A stretch of 64,000 bases of DNA from Alteromonas aestuariivivens (GTDB taxonomy: Bacteria > Pseudomonadota > Gammaproteobacteria > Enterobacterales > Alteromonadaceae): the NCBI RefSeq assembly GCF_003367475.1, contig NZ_QRHA01000007.1, positions 1 to 64,000 on the forward strand, in the 5' to 3' direction. This document shows positions 16,730 to 25,646 of this stretch, piece by piece. Every line of letters starts with the position of its first letter. Positions within the stretch are counted from its first letter, which is position 1. Below the pieces are notes generated by a model that was given only the letters and a program-made list of their open reading frames with translations, searched no databases and was not told where the DNA came from. The position numbers and the translations under genes are program-made.

Positions 16730-17953
16730 ATGCGTGTTACCACTAATCAGATTTACGATCAGAACATTCGGGCCATTATGGACAACCAGAAGGGGATGAG
16801 CGATACCCAACTGGCGTTGTCCACTGGTAAGAAACTCAATAAGCCTTCGGATGACCCGGTTGGCGCGGCACAGGTCATTCGCCTGACCGAAGAACTGGAT
16901 AAGATCACCCAGTATCAGCGCAACAACAACATGTTGACTAATGCGCTGGAACAACAGGAAACGGTGCTGGCCAACATTACCAATTCGGTAAACAAAGCCC
17001 GGACCCTGGTTGTTCAGGCTGGTTCGGGGGTGTTGTCACCTTCTGATCGCAACGCACTGGCGGTGGAAATTGAGCAGATCCGCGACGAAGTGCTGGACCT
17101 GATGAACACCAAAGATTCGGACGGTAATTTCATTTTTGCGGGGTTTCAGTCGCAAAGTCAGGCATTCAGCTTTAACCCCGCAGCTACCGGCAACGCTATC
17201 ACCTTTGTGGGTGATTCCGGTAGCAACCAGCTCCAGTTATCTGACAGTGTAACGTTAAAGGGTACCAGCAGCGGCCAGCAGGTGTTTGAGGATGTATTTG
17301 CGCGGTTTAATTTTTCGATAACCGGAAGCACCGGAGCAACGGTAGGCAGCGCCAGTATTTCCGCCCAAGGCACATTCGATACCTTTCACAAGAACAACTA
17401 CGACGGCCTGACCTCTGCAAACAACGATTTTCAAATTACCATTTTGGGAACAGGGCAGGCACAGCTGACCAATGTGGGCACCGGTGCCGTAGTCGATACG
17501 GTGGATTTTACCTCCGGGCAACCGTTCACTATGCAGGGCATGACCTTTACCATCAACGGAACCGCGGGTGACTCGGTGGATTTTTCACTGGATACGCCGG
17601 AAAAACAGAATATCGCCCAAACACTGCATGAGATCTTTCTGGCGTTGTCGGATGAAAACATCAGCCAGGCTGACTATCAAAGTGCGCTGGACGATGCGTT
17701 GGTGGGGATGGACAACGCGCTGCAAAAAAATTCCCTGGAGCGCTCATCCATTGGTAGCCGTCTCAATGCGGCGGAATCGATATACGAAACCAATCTGGAT
17801 TTGGAAATTGCCGCCAAAGATGCCCGTTCTGCGATAGAAGATACCGACTACGCAGAGGCCTCGGCCCAGTTTGCGCGCCAGGAAGCAGCCCTGAGTGCTG
17901 CCCTGGCCACCTTCCCCAAAATATCCAACCTCTCGCTGTTTAATTACCTCTGA
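16730..17953 (+). CDS. flgL: Hook-filament junction protein FlgL (HAP3)
   Basis: 407 residues. N-terminal flagellin-like helix MRVTTNQIYDQNIRAIMDNQ and LSTGKKLNKPSDDPVGAAQV are typical of FlgL, and so is the C-terminal helix (DLEIAAKDARSAIEDTDYAEASAQFARQEAALSAALATFPKIS, ~360-402). FlgL is the adaptor between FlgK and the filament. Last gene of the flgF operon; a hairpin lies just after the stop. Confidence 0.95.
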   Translation: MRVTTNQIYDQNIRAIMDNQKGMSDTQLALSTGKKLNKPSDDPVGAAQVIRLTEELDKITQYQRNNNMLTNALEQQETVLANITNSVNKARTLVVQAGSGVLSPSDRNALAVEIEQIRDEVLDLMNTKDSDGNFIFAGFQSQSQAFSFNPAATGNAITFVGDSGSNQLQLSDSVTLKGTSSGQQVFEDVFARFNFSITGSTGATVGSASISAQGTFDTFHKNNYDGLTSANNDFQITILGTGQAQLTNVGTGAVVDTVDFTSGQPFTMQGMTFTINGTAGDSVDFSLDTPEKQNIAQTLHEIFLALSDENISQADYQSALDDALVGMDNALQKNSLERSSIGSRLNAAESIYETNLDLEIAAKDARSAIEDTDYAEASAQFARQEAALSAALATFPKISNLSLFNYL

Positions 17954-17967
17954 TAGGGTTTCATTTT

Positions 17968-17991
17968 GGGGTACAGTTCTGCCTGTACTCC
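17968..17991 (+). terminator. Hairpin after flgL
   Basis: GGGGTACAG-N6-CTGTACTCC gives a 9-bp stem with one G-T pair, 15 bases after flgL. No T-run follows, so termination here is uncertain. Confidence 0.4.
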
Positions 17992-18024
17992 ATCAGCCTA
18001 AATAACTACCCCTAACTGTGAGTC

Positions 18025-18123
18025 ATGGGCATGTAACGGATGACAAACACGCCGAAATCCCATCCATTGGGCTCTGCCGCAGCATCCATGCTGCGGAAGG
18101 TTTGTCATCCGATACATGCCCAT
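18025..18123. repeat. 99-bp compound palindrome in the flgL-flagellin gap
   Basis: Arms 18025-18048 and 18100-18123 are 24 bases and complementary except for one position (ATGGGCATGTAACGGATGAC... against ATCGG in the mate). Inside, 18077-18096 is a second near-perfect hairpin CCGCAGCAT-cc-ATGCTGCGG. It lies in a 555-base gene-free stretch (17954-18508). The architecture resembles a REP/MITE-type mobile palindrome; copies elsewhere cannot be checked here. Confidence 0.75.
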
Positions 18124-18366
18124 CACTCAGGTGGATCAGACTTAGCCATTATTTAGTAACTAAATTAATCTCATTGCTTTGATTACCAGTCGTGTTTTCT
18201 ACGCAGGCGTAACTTCCATTTAACTCACTTTTCAAGGCCTGTTGCCCGCGGAATTCACATTTCCAGGCGAATGGGCTATCGCGCAAATGTGTTTTGAAAC
18301 AACGCCTTGAACCTGGTTTTTTTACCCTGCCTGATCTGACTAATTCAAATTTTTTGCAATTTTTAT

Positions 18367-18393
18367 TAAAGGGAATTTTACCGGGGTCGATAA
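18367..18393 (+). promoter_or_regulatory. Sigma-28 promoter of flagellin gene 1
   Basis: TAAAGGGA, 11 bases, GTCGATAA: one mismatch in the -10 element, exact spacer, 115 bases before the flagellin start. Confidence 0.8.
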
Positions 18394-18508
18394 GGTTACC
18401 GAGAGAGCCAGTTCATCAATTACCCCTCAGGTGTTGGTGACTACTAAAATTGTAACGCCGGTAACACGGCAGCCAGCACCTGCTGGACTGAGAGTGTAGG
18501 AGAGACTT

Positions 18509-19354
18509 ATGTCTTTATTCGTCAATACCAATGTGTCCGCATTAAATGCCCAGCGTCAGTTGTTTGATGTGGGTAATTCCCTGAGTACTTCGTTTGAACG
18601 TCTGTCTTCAGGTTTCCGCATCAACAGCGCTGCCGACGACGCCGCCGGTCTGCAAATTACCGACCGCATGACGTCTCAGGTACAAGGCCTGAACCAGGCG
18701 GTTCGTAACGCCAACGACGCCATTTCCCTGTCACAAACTGCGGAAGGAGCACTGCAGGAAACCACTACTGCGCTGCAACGTATTCGCCAGCTAGCAGTAC
18801 AATCGCAAAACGGCATTAACAGTGACGCAGACCGTGAAGCGCTGCAAAAAGAAGTCACTCAACTGGCTACCGAAATTTCGCGTATTGCGACCAACTCTGA
18901 GTTCAACGGCATTAAAATTTTGGATGGCGGCTACTCTGCCAAATTCCTGGTGGGTGCCAACAGCGGCCAGACCATTTCGGTGAATCTGTCCAGCCAGACT
19001 ATGGCCAAAGCCAACATTCAGGGATTCAGTGCCACCGGTTTGGGTATTGCGGGTGAGACTATCGCTACTCAGGCAGGAGCCTCTGCCATGATGGCGAAAA
19101 TCGACGCGGCCATTTCCGGTATCGGAGCCGTACGTGCCGACCTGGGTGCGCTGCAAAACCGCTTCCAGTCTACCATTCGTAACCTGAGCAACATATCTGA
19201 AAACGTGTCTGCGGCACGTTCACGCATCAGAGACACCGATTTTGCCACTGAAACTGCTGATCTGACCCGTAACCAGATCATCCAGCAGGCCAGCACCACC
19301 ATTCTGGCTCAGGCGAATCAGCGTCCGCAATCAGCTCTGTCACTACTGGGTTAA
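18509..19354 (+). CDS. fliC: Flagellin 1
   Basis: 281 residues. N-terminal D0/D1 ([39 protein letters not shown]) and C-terminal D1/D0 ([22 protein letters not shown]) are intact; the central variable region (~150-200) is very short, so the filament surface domain is minimal. Together with flagellin 4 it forms one subtype ([39 protein letters not shown]), distinct from flagellins 2 and 3. Exported by the type III system with FliS, probably glycosylated by the Maf/Pse genes downstream. AGGAGAG ribosome-binding site; own sigma-28 promoter. Confidence 0.95.
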   Translation: MSLFVNTNVSALNAQRQLFDVGNSLSTSFERLSSGFRINSAADDAAGLQITDRMTSQVQGLNQAVRNANDAISLSQTAEGALQETTTALQRIRQLAVQSQNGINSDADREALQKEVTQLATEISRIATNSEFNGIKILDGGYSAKFLVGANSGQTISVNLSSQTMAKANIQGFSATGLGIAGETIATQAGASAMMAKIDAAISGIGAVRADLGALQNRFQSTIRNLSNISENVSAARSRIRDTDFATETADLTRNQIIQQASTTILAQANQRPQSALSLLG

Positions 19355-19389
19355 GCCCAAAGCTGGCGTACAGCATCCTAGCGAGGGAT

Positions 19390-19408
19390 TGAAGCCAGGA
19401 GGTAGTGA
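19390..19408 (+). repeat. 19-base repeat, copy 1, downstream of flagellin 1
   Basis: TGAAGCCAGGAGGTAGTGA lies 36 bases after the flagellin 1 stop and is repeated exactly at 20633-20651 after flagellin 2. It includes an AGGAGG block. It probably reflects duplication of the flagellin units and may be a kept RNA element. Confidence 0.7.
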
Positions 19409-19457
19409 TTCGGGTATCAGCCGTCGCAAAGAGTGCTCACTCTTACAAACCGAGCAG

Positions 19458-19487
19458 ACAGTCAGGCTAAAAAGTCTGACTGTTTTT
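19458..19487 (+). terminator. Terminator after flagellin 1
   Basis: ACAGTCAG, 10-base loop, CTGACTGT then TTTT. An 8-bp stem with a T-run, about 105 bases after the flagellin 1 stop. Confidence 0.75.
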
Positions 19488-19547
19488 CCAATTAAAATGC
19501 TGTAACAAACTGAAAAATAAGACTTAAAAAATTTAGTGAAAAATTGC

Positions 19548-19575
19548 TAAAGGATTTTTCGCGCCCTGACGATAC
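19548..19575 (+). promoter_or_regulatory. Sigma-28-like promoter of flagellin gene 2
   Basis: TAAAGGAT, 12 bases, GACGATAC: six of eight -10 bases and one extra spacer base. It sits about 150 bases before the gene, the same distance as for flagellin 4, which supports the call. Confidence 0.55.
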
Positions 19576-19724
19576 ATAAGCAAAGGCACTGAGAACAAAA
19601 ACAATAAATGCTCAGGCCACGGACAAGCGCCCCTAAAAATAATAACAGCGCACGTTCAGCCAGGTCCCAATAAAAACAACAATGACCTGGGCTTATAAGA
19701 CAAAAAAATCGTTAGGAGATTACA

Positions 19725-20573
19725 ATGAGCTTATTCGTCAGCACGAATGTGTCTGCCCTGAATGCACAGCGGCAGCTTTTTACCTCAAATAACCATCTGA
19801 ATACGGCATTTGAGCGCTTGTCCTCGGGTTTCCGTATCAACAGCGCCAAAGATGACGCTGCCGGTCTGCAGATTTCAGACCGTATGACCTCACAAATCAT
19901 GGGCCTGGATCAGGCCGTCCGTAACGCCAATGACGGAATTTCCCTGGCTCAGACCGCTGAAGGCGCGATGCAGGAAATTACCACCGCATTGCAGCGTATC
20001 CGGGTACTGTCGGTTCAGTCTCAAAACGGGATTAACTCGGCCTCTGATCGCCTGGCACTGCAAAAAGAAGTGTCGGCACTGAAAGCAGAAATTTCCCGGG
20101 TAGCCACTACCACCCAGTTTGCTGGTGTCAACATTCTGGCGGGGAACTACTCAGCCAAATTCCTGGTGGGCGCGAATGCTGGCCAGACGATTTCGGTAAA
20201 TTTGTCTACCCAGAAACTGGCCAATGCCGGTATCGGTGGCTTCAGTGCAACCGGCCTGAACATTGTCGGCCTGGACGTAATGACCGAAGCCAATGCGTCT
20301 TCCATGCTGACTGCCGTTGACCTGGCCATCTCTGCAATCGGGTCGGTGCGTGCTGACCTGGGTGCACTGCAGAATCGTTTTCAGTCAACAGTTCGCAACC
20401 TAAGTAATGTTTCAGAAAATTTGAACTCGGCCCGTTCACGTATCCGTGATACCGACTTTGCCGCTGAAACGGCAGAATTGACCCGCTGGCAGATTCTGCA
20501 ACAGGCCAGCACCACAGTGCTGAGCCAGGCGAATCAACGCCCGCAAGCGGCTCTGAGCCTGCTGCAAGGATAA
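19725..20573 (+). CDS. fliC: Flagellin 2
   Basis: 282 residues with complete D0/D1 ends ([59 protein letters not shown]). It belongs to the second subtype of this cluster together with flagellin 3: [37 protein letters not shown] and the tryptophan in LTRWQI. The variable centre is short. The gap before it (19355-19724, 370 bases) holds the 19-base repeat, a terminator and the promoter. TTAGGAGAT ribosome-binding site upstream of the ATG. Confidence 0.95.
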   Translation: MSLFVSTNVSALNAQRQLFTSNNHLNTAFERLSSGFRINSAKDDAAGLQISDRMTSQIMGLDQAVRNANDGISLAQTAEGAMQEITTALQRIRVLSVQSQNGINSASDRLALQKEVSALKAEISRVATTTQFAGVNILAGNYSAKFLVGANAGQTISVNLSTQKLANAGIGGFSATGLNIVGLDVMTEANASSMLTAVDLAISAIGSVRADLGALQNRFQSTVRNLSNVSENLNSARSRIRDTDFAAETAELTRWQILQQASTTVLSQANQRPQAALSLLQG

Positions 20574-20632
20574 CATTTACCTTTTGGAATAAGTCGGTCG
20601 GATGGCTCGAAAAGGGCGCCGATGGACTGGAA

Positions 20633-20651
20633 TGAAGCCAGGAGGTAGTGA
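20633..20651 (+). repeat. 19-base repeat, copy 2, downstream of flagellin 2
   Basis: Identical to 19390-19408. It lies 60 bases after the flagellin 2 stop in the 306-base gap 20574-20879. A short stem GGTATGA...TCATACC follows it at 20655-20677. Confidence 0.7.
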
Positions 20652-20716
20652 GAGGTATGAGGTCTGGAACATCATACCGGTCCATCAGCTGTGAGGCAGG
20701 TAGTGTGCCTGACTCA

Positions 20717-20741
20717 TAAAGGGTGCTTTCACTGCCAATAG
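20717..20741 (+). promoter_or_regulatory. Degenerate sigma-28-like promoter of flagellin gene 3
   Basis: TAAAGGGT, then only 9 bases, then GCCAATAG (six of eight). It lies 139 bases before the gene, matching the spacing at flagellins 2 and 4, but the short spacer predicts weak use. Confidence 0.4.
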
Positions 20742-20879
20742 GCAATCAAAGCGTCAGTAATTTAACACTGACAAGGATATATAAGCACAGGTTGTGCCAA
20801 TACTTTTAAACGATAACCCGAAGCGCTGAAATCAAAAATTAAAACGGGCGCTGATGTTCGACACTGTTAGGAGAGACCC

Positions 20880-21728
20880 ATGAGTCTATTTGTAAACACC
20901 AACGTTTCCGCATTGAATGCTCAACGTCAATTATTTAACTCTGGTAATGCGCTGGATACTGCGTTTGAACGTTTGTCGTCCGGCTTCAGAATCAATAGCG
21001 CCGCGGACGACGCCGCCGGGCTGCAGATTTCAGACCGAATGACCTCCCAGGTGATGGGCCTGGACCAGGCCGTAAGAAATGCTAACGACGGTATATCCCT
21101 GGCGCAGACCGCTGAAGGCGCCATGCAGGAAATCACCACCGCGCTGCAACGTATTCGGGTGCTGTCGGTGCAATCTCAGAATGGCATTAACTCAGCGTCG
21201 GACCGTCTGGCACTGCAAAAAGAAGTATCGGCATTGAAATCGGAAGTTACCCGGATTGCTACCACTACACAGTTTGCCGGGGTGAACATTCTTGCCGGTG
21301 ATTATTCGGCCAAATTCCTGGTTGGGGCGAATGCGGGGCAAACCATTTCGGTAAACCTGTCGACTCAAAAGCTGACCAACGCGGGCATCAGTGGTTTCAG
21401 TGCCACCGGTTTGAATATCGTAAACGGCGATGTATTGAGTGAGAGTAATGCTTCAGCGATGCTGAGTGCAGTGGACCTGGCAATTTCAGCCATTGGCTCA
21501 ATGCGGGCGGATTTGGGTGCATTGCAAAATCGTTTCCAATCCACCATTCGTAATTTGAGTAATGTCTCGGAAAACATTGCGGCGGCAAGATCTCGCATCC
21601 GCGATACAGATTTTGCCACCGAGACGGCACAACTTACCCGCTGGCAGATTATTCAACAAGCCAGTACCACGGTTTTGTCACAGGCAAACCAAAGACCCCA
21701 GGCAGCATTGTCGCTGTTGGGTGGTTAA
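20880..21728 (+). CDS. fliC: Flagellin 3
   Basis: 282 residues, closest to flagellin 2: shared [20 protein letters not shown], the [20 protein letters not shown] segment and [20 protein letters not shown]. Differences cluster in the short central region ([20 protein letters not shown]). Complete at both ends and preceded by TTAGGAGAG. Expected filament subunit. Its sigma-28 promoter is the least canonical of the four, so its share of the filament may be low or differently timed. Confidence 0.95.
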   Translation: MSLFVNTNVSALNAQRQLFNSGNALDTAFERLSSGFRINSAADDAAGLQISDRMTSQVMGLDQAVRNANDGISLAQTAEGAMQEITTALQRIRVLSVQSQNGINSASDRLALQKEVSALKSEVTRIATTTQFAGVNILAGDYSAKFLVGANAGQTISVNLSTQKLTNAGISGFSATGLNIVNGDVLSESNASAMLSAVDLAISAIGSMRADLGALQNRFQSTIRNLSNVSENIAAARSRIRDTDFATETAQLTRWQIIQQASTTVLSQANQRPQAALSLLGG

Positions 21729-21821
21729 TAACAGAAAGAGTTAATTGGGAAGGAGTTGAGAGGCCATCCCCAGAAGATGGCGGCCGTAAAGGCCGCCTCT
21801 TAAAGAAAACGCCGACTAACA

Positions 21822-21836
21822 GGACTGAGAGTGTAG
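21822..21836 (+). repeat. Copy of the flagellin 1 leader segment without a gene
   Basis: GGACTGAGAGTGTAG is identical to 18485-18499, directly upstream of the flagellin 1 ribosome-binding site. Here it is followed by GAAGTTGTGG instead of a ribosome-binding site and flagellin start. It may be a scar of a lost flagellin copy. Confidence 0.5.
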
Positions 21837-21926
21837 AAGTTGTGGTTGAGAGGCCAGTTAATCTACTATAATTCCTGCCAGCCGACTGAAACTGAATTTT
21901 GCTCAATCTCCTAACGTGAGCAGATT

Positions 21927-21956
21927 GGCCGGGACATTTGTCCCGGCCTTTTTTTT
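21927..21956 (+). terminator. Strong terminator between flagellins 3 and 4
   Basis: GGCCGGGACA-tt-TGTCCCGGCC, a perfect 10-bp stem followed by eight T residues. The 626-base gap 21729-22354 also holds a GGCGGCC/GGCCGCC hairpin (21771-21797, no T-run), the leader-like repeat above and the flagellin 4 promoter. Confidence 0.9.
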
Positions 21957-22177
21957 ATTCTTGCCAAGACATCCCTGCTATCTGCGACATATCATAAGCA
22001 TTCTTCGTGCCAACTATTTCGTTATTATTTTGACACTACCCTATAGCTGCTCAGCTTAGATACCTTGCAGCGATGAATCTGCTCTCAATATGACGGTCTA
22101 TTCATTCTTGTTCTTAGTTTTTAACCATTATAAATCATAGGGTTAAATGGTTTTTCAAAAAAATTTTAAAAAACCGC

Positions 22178-22204
22178 TAAAGAAATTCAAGACTTCGCCG
22201 ATAG
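22178..22204 (+). promoter_or_regulatory. Sigma-28 promoter of flagellin gene 4
   Basis: TAAAGAAA, 11 bases, GCCGATAG. Near-consensus with exact spacer, 151 bases before the gene. The long leader holds several GGA triplets, one in the loop of a CAGTC...GACTG hairpin (22272-22295), which would suit CsrA-type control. Confidence 0.85.
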
Positions 22205-22354
22205 CTATTGTCGAGGGGTAATGTAATTACTTTTTGGTGAAATGGCCAGCCGTTTCACAAATAAGAGGGATCAGTCGGGAGTAGTGACCTGACTGGTCGA
22301 ATTGGAAGGTTCGATGGTAGCACAGTTAACATCGAGTCCCTAGGAGGTAGACCA

Positions 22355-23200
22355 ATGTCTTTATATGTAAATACAAATGCATCAGCACTGAGCGCCCAGC
22401 GTAACTTATTTGACGTGGGCAATCGTCTGAGCACGTCTTTTGAAAGACTGTCATCAGGGTTTCGCATTAACAGTGCTGCCGATGATGCAGCCGGTATGCA
22501 GATTTCCGATCGCCTGACGTCTCAGGTTCAGGGTCTGAACCAGGCCGTGCGTAACGCGAATGACGCCATCTCTCTGACCCAGACCACCGAAGGTGCGCTG
22601 CAGGAAGTGACCACCGGTTTGCAGCGTATTCGCCAACTGGCGGTACAATCGCAAAACGGTATTAACAGTGACTCTGACCGTGAGGCACTGCAAAAAGAAG
22701 TGACTCAGTTAACGCAGGAAATTTCCCGCATTGCCACCACCACCCAGTTTGGTAATGTCGATTTGCTAAAGGGCAACTTTTCCGCCAAATTCCTGGTGGG
22801 TGCCAACGGCGGCCAGACCATCTCGGTAAACCTGTCCAGTCAGGCTTTGACTAAGGCAGGTGTAAGTGGTTTCAGCGCTACTGGCCTGGGGCTGAGTGGC
22901 GAAACCGTTGCGACTCAGACTGGCGCATCCAGCATGATGACCGCGGTAGATGCAGCCATTTCTGCCGTGGGTTCCGTTCGTGCTGATCTGGGGGCGCTGC
23001 AAAACCGTTTCCAGTCTACCATTCGCAACCTGAGCAGCATCTCTGAGAACCTGTCTTCAGCAAAATCACGTATCAAGGATACCGATTTTGCTGCAGAAAC
23101 GGCGGAACTTACCCGTAATCAGATCATCCAGCAGGCATCAGTATCTGTGTTAAGTCAGGCGAACCAGCGTCCGCAAACTGCGCTGTCGCTGCTGGGCTAA
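22355..23200 (+). CDS. fliC: Flagellin 4
   Basis: 281 residues, subtype of flagellin 1 ([60 protein letters not shown]). N-terminus MSLYVNTNASALSAQRNLF differs slightly from the others. Has the best sigma-28 promoter and a CTAGGAGGT ribosome-binding site, so it may be the main subunit. A terminator follows, then flaG. Confidence 0.95.
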   Translation: MSLYVNTNASALSAQRNLFDVGNRLSTSFERLSSGFRINSAADDAAGMQISDRLTSQVQGLNQAVRNANDAISLTQTTEGALQEVTTGLQRIRQLAVQSQNGINSDSDREALQKEVTQLTQEISRIATTTQFGNVDLLKGNFSAKFLVGANGGQTISVNLSSQALTKAGVSGFSATGLGLSGETVATQTGASSMMTAVDAAISAVGSVRADLGALQNRFQSTIRNLSSISENLSSAKSRIKDTDFAAETAELTRNQIIQQASVSVLSQANQRPQTALSLLG

Positions 23201-23234
23201 ATCAGCTAAAAATACGCCTTAACAAAAACACATT

Positions 23235-23268
23235 AAAACGGGTGCCTGATTCGTCGGGGCCCGTTTTT
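23235..23268 (+). terminator. Terminator between flagellin 4 and flaG
   Basis: AAAACGGG paired with CCCGTTTT around an 17-base loop, ending in a T-run (23264-23268), 35 bases after the flagellin 4 stop. Confidence 0.75.
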
Positions 23269-23296
23269 GTCGTTTTAAGACAATGGGGTAACTCAA

Positions 23297-23728
23297 ATGG
23301 AAATCGCAAATACACAAGTTGGCCAAAATTTTGCTCTCAATACCTCAGAAACGATGTCCGGGCAGGAGTCTGCGCGCCAGCAAGCCTCGTTATCGAAGGT
23401 GGAAAGGCAGGAGCAATCAGCGGTTGAACTGAAAACTGCTCAAGGACAACAATCTGAGGCCGATAACTCTAAACGAGAGGGGCAAGATCGCGATGTCGAA
23501 CTTGCGGCACAAGAGGTAGAGGCATTTCTGCAAGTGCAAAATCGCAACCTGGCGTTTACGGTGGATGACAATACGCAACGTTCGGTGGTTACAGTGAAAG
23601 ACTCTGAGTCGGGTGATGTGATCCGGCAGATACCATCAGACGAAGTGCTGAGACTGGCAGAGCGTATAAAGGATCTCCAGGAAGACATTGGCAGTAGCGT
23701 GGGTGTGCTTTTGAACAAGCGGGTTTAG
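23297..23728 (+). CDS. flaG: FlaG family protein
   Basis: 143 residues. The first ~75 are low-complexity Gln/Ser/Glu-rich; residues ~80-135 form the FlaG domain (LAFTVDDNTQRSVVTVKDSE; DVIRQIPSDEVLRLAERIKD), whose IRQIPSEE-like motif is diagnostic. FlaG affects filament length in several polar flagellates; the mechanism is not settled. Position between the flagellins and fliD is typical. Reads into fliD after 12 bases. Confidence 0.88.
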   Translation: MEIANTQVGQNFALNTSETMSGQESARQQASLSKVERQEQSAVELKTAQGQQSEADNSKREGQDRDVELAAQEVEAFLQVQNRNLAFTVDDNTQRSVVTVKDSESGDVIRQIPSDEVLRLAERIKDLQEDIGSSVGVLLNKRV

Positions 23729-23740
23729 TGAGGTAGTAGA

Positions 23741-25195
23741 ATGTCGATTCAATCGCTGGGTGTGGGGTCCGGGCTCGCTTTGGACGATCTGGTTAATCAG
23801 CTTTTGCAGGCTGAGCGCCAGCCAAAAGAGAACAGGTTAAATGAGCGTGAAGAGCGGATTGAGGCCGAAATATCCGGCCTGGGCCAGATAAAGTCGAAGC
23901 TGTCGGATTTTAAGGACAGCCTGGATGACCTGCGTACCGATTCGGATCTGAACAGCCGTGAACCGGTTATTACAAACCCGTCAGAAGATTATGACGTGCT
24001 TTCTGCCGAAGCATCGAATTCTGCTCTCACAGGCAGTTATGATATCGCGGTTACCCAACTTGCATCCGGAAGCCGGATCGAAACCAACAATGCCTCTGCT
24101 GGGGGGTATACCTCATCGACCGACAGCGTTCTGTCTGCAGGTTCGGGCACCCTGACGTTTAAAATTGACGCTACGGGCGACAGCTTTACCGTAGATGTGA
24201 CGGCGGGGATGACCCTGGCAGACTTGCGTGAGGCGATTAATGCCCACGCTGACAATTTTGGCGTTAACGCCAATATTATTGATACCGGCACCACCACTGG
24301 CGGAGCCAAACTGGTTCTGACTTCGGACGTAACCGGCAGCGGCAACGATTTGCAGATTGTCAACGACAATGACCTTGCCGACTTGCAAAAAATTGCCACC
24401 ACCGACTCGACCGAAACCAGCACCTACCTGTCGCCGGTGAAATCGGCCACCAATGCCATGGCTACCATTGACGGCATTGCGGTAGAAAGTGCAACCAATG
24501 ATTTTGAAAGTACTATTCAAAATGTCAGTTTTGAAGTCAAAGAAGTCTCGCCGCTGGCATCAGACGGGGTTACCTACGAAACTACCTCACTGAACATTGG
24601 TTACGACAAAGAAGGTCTGGAAGAAAAGATCCGCGCTTTCGTTGATAATTACAACAAGTTAATCAGCGAGATTGAAACCCTGACCAAATACGGTGAGTCA
24701 GACTTGGAAGAAGATGGTGCACTGGCCGGAGATTCGCTGCTCCGAGGCCTGCGGCAGGGGATGGCAAGTATCGTCGGAGACAGCGTCAGTGCCTCATCTT
24801 TGGGTAATTTGTTTGAGCTTGGTATTGAATTTGACAACGAAGGCAAACTGGAAGTGGGCAGCACCGACTTCGGGCTGGGGTCAGGAGAAGAACGGTTGCA
24901 AGATGCCCTTGACGATGCGTTTGATGAAATCTCCGCCCTGTTTACCGACGAAACCGAGGGCGTAGCCGTTCGCCTGTACGATTTTGTTGATCAGTACACC
25001 AGCTATGACGGCCTGTTGACCCTGCGGGAAAACGCCGCCAAGGATAACCGCGATCAGTTGTACAGCGATCGCGAAGCGCTGGAATTGCGCATGTTCAGTT
25101 ATGAACAGGTTTTACGTGACAAGTATCTGAATCTTGACCAGACCGTTGCACGAATGAATCAAACCAGTATGGCGTTACTGTCAGCACTGGGCTAA
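23741..25195 (+). CDS. fliD: Filament cap protein FliD (HAP2)
   Basis: 484 residues. Starts MSIQSLGVGSGLALDDLVNQLLQAERQP, a typical FliD N-terminus, has the FliD N domain to ~residue 110, a Thr/Asp-rich middle (~115-260) and the C-terminal coil (EALELRMFSYEQVLRDKYLNLDQTVARMNQTSMALLSAL, ~440-484). It forms the cap that folds flagellin at the filament tip. fliS follows after 22 bases. Confidence 0.94.
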   Translation: MSIQSLGVGSGLALDDLVNQLLQAERQPKENRLNEREERIEAEISGLGQIKSKLSDFKDSLDDLRTDSDLNSREPVITNPSEDYDVLSAEASNSALTGSYDIAVTQLASGSRIETNNASAGGYTSSTDSVLSAGSGTLTFKIDATGDSFTVDVTAGMTLADLREAINAHADNFGVNANIIDTGTTTGGAKLVLTSDVTGSGNDLQIVNDNDLADLQKIATTDSTETSTYLSPVKSATNAMATIDGIAVESATNDFESTIQNVSFEVKEVSPLASDGVTYETTSLNIGYDKEGLEEKIRAFVDNYNKLISEIETLTKYGESDLEEDGALAGDSLLRGLRQGMASIVGDSVSASSLGNLFELGIEFDNEGKLEVGSTDFGLGSGEERLQDALDDAFDEISALFTDETEGVAVRLYDFVDQYTSYDGLLTLRENAAKDNRDQLYSDREALELRMFSYEQVLRDKYLNLDQTVARMNQTSMALLSALG

Positions 25196-25217
25196 GCATG
25201 TTTTAACAGGAGTCATT

Positions 25218-25646
25218 ATGGCACTTACCGGTATTAACGCCTATCGCAAGGGTAACCTGAAACAGGATATTGCTACGGCCGATCCTCACAGACTGACACT
25301 GATGTTGATGCAGGGCGCGTTGGATCGCCTCGCATTTGCAAAAGGCGCGATGGAACGCAAGGATTTTGTTGCCAAATCGGAATTCCTGTCTCGGGTAACC
25401 GCCATTCTCATGAATTTAAGGGACACCCTAGATTTGGATGTCGGTGGTGAAGTGGCAGAAAACCTGTTTGCCCTCTATGACTACATGATCGAAAAGGTGA
25501 ATGACGGCCATGTTAAGAATGACTTGAAGATGCTGGACGAAGTGATTAGCCTGTTGACTCCTATTCGAGATGCTTGGGTACAGATACCTGAAGCGGCCAA
25601 GCAGGAAGCTTATGAGGCCCAGCGTCAAAAACGACAAGCTGTGTGA
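25218..25646 (+). CDS. fliS: Flagellin export chaperone FliS
   Basis: 142 residues, helical. N-terminus MALTGINAYRKGNLKQDIATADPHRLTLMLMQGALDRL has the YR...DPH.L..ML..G pattern of FliS. It binds the flagellin C-terminus and prevents early polymerisation. Good AACAGGAGTC site; the stop overlaps the GTG of the next gene. Confidence 0.94.
   Translation: MALTGINAYRKGNLKQDIATADPHRLTLMLMQGALDRLAFAKGAMERKDFVAKSEFLSRVTAILMNLRDTLDLDVGGEVAENLFALYDYMIEKVNDGHVKNDLKMLDEVISLLTPIRDAWVQIPEAAKQEAYEAQRQKRQAV

Noticed and set aside
20656-20718. Possible 20-codon peptide after the AGGAGG of the second 19-base repeat
   Set aside because: The equivalent place after copy 1 has no start codon and no similar peptide, so the repeat is better explained as DNA/RNA element or duplication scar.
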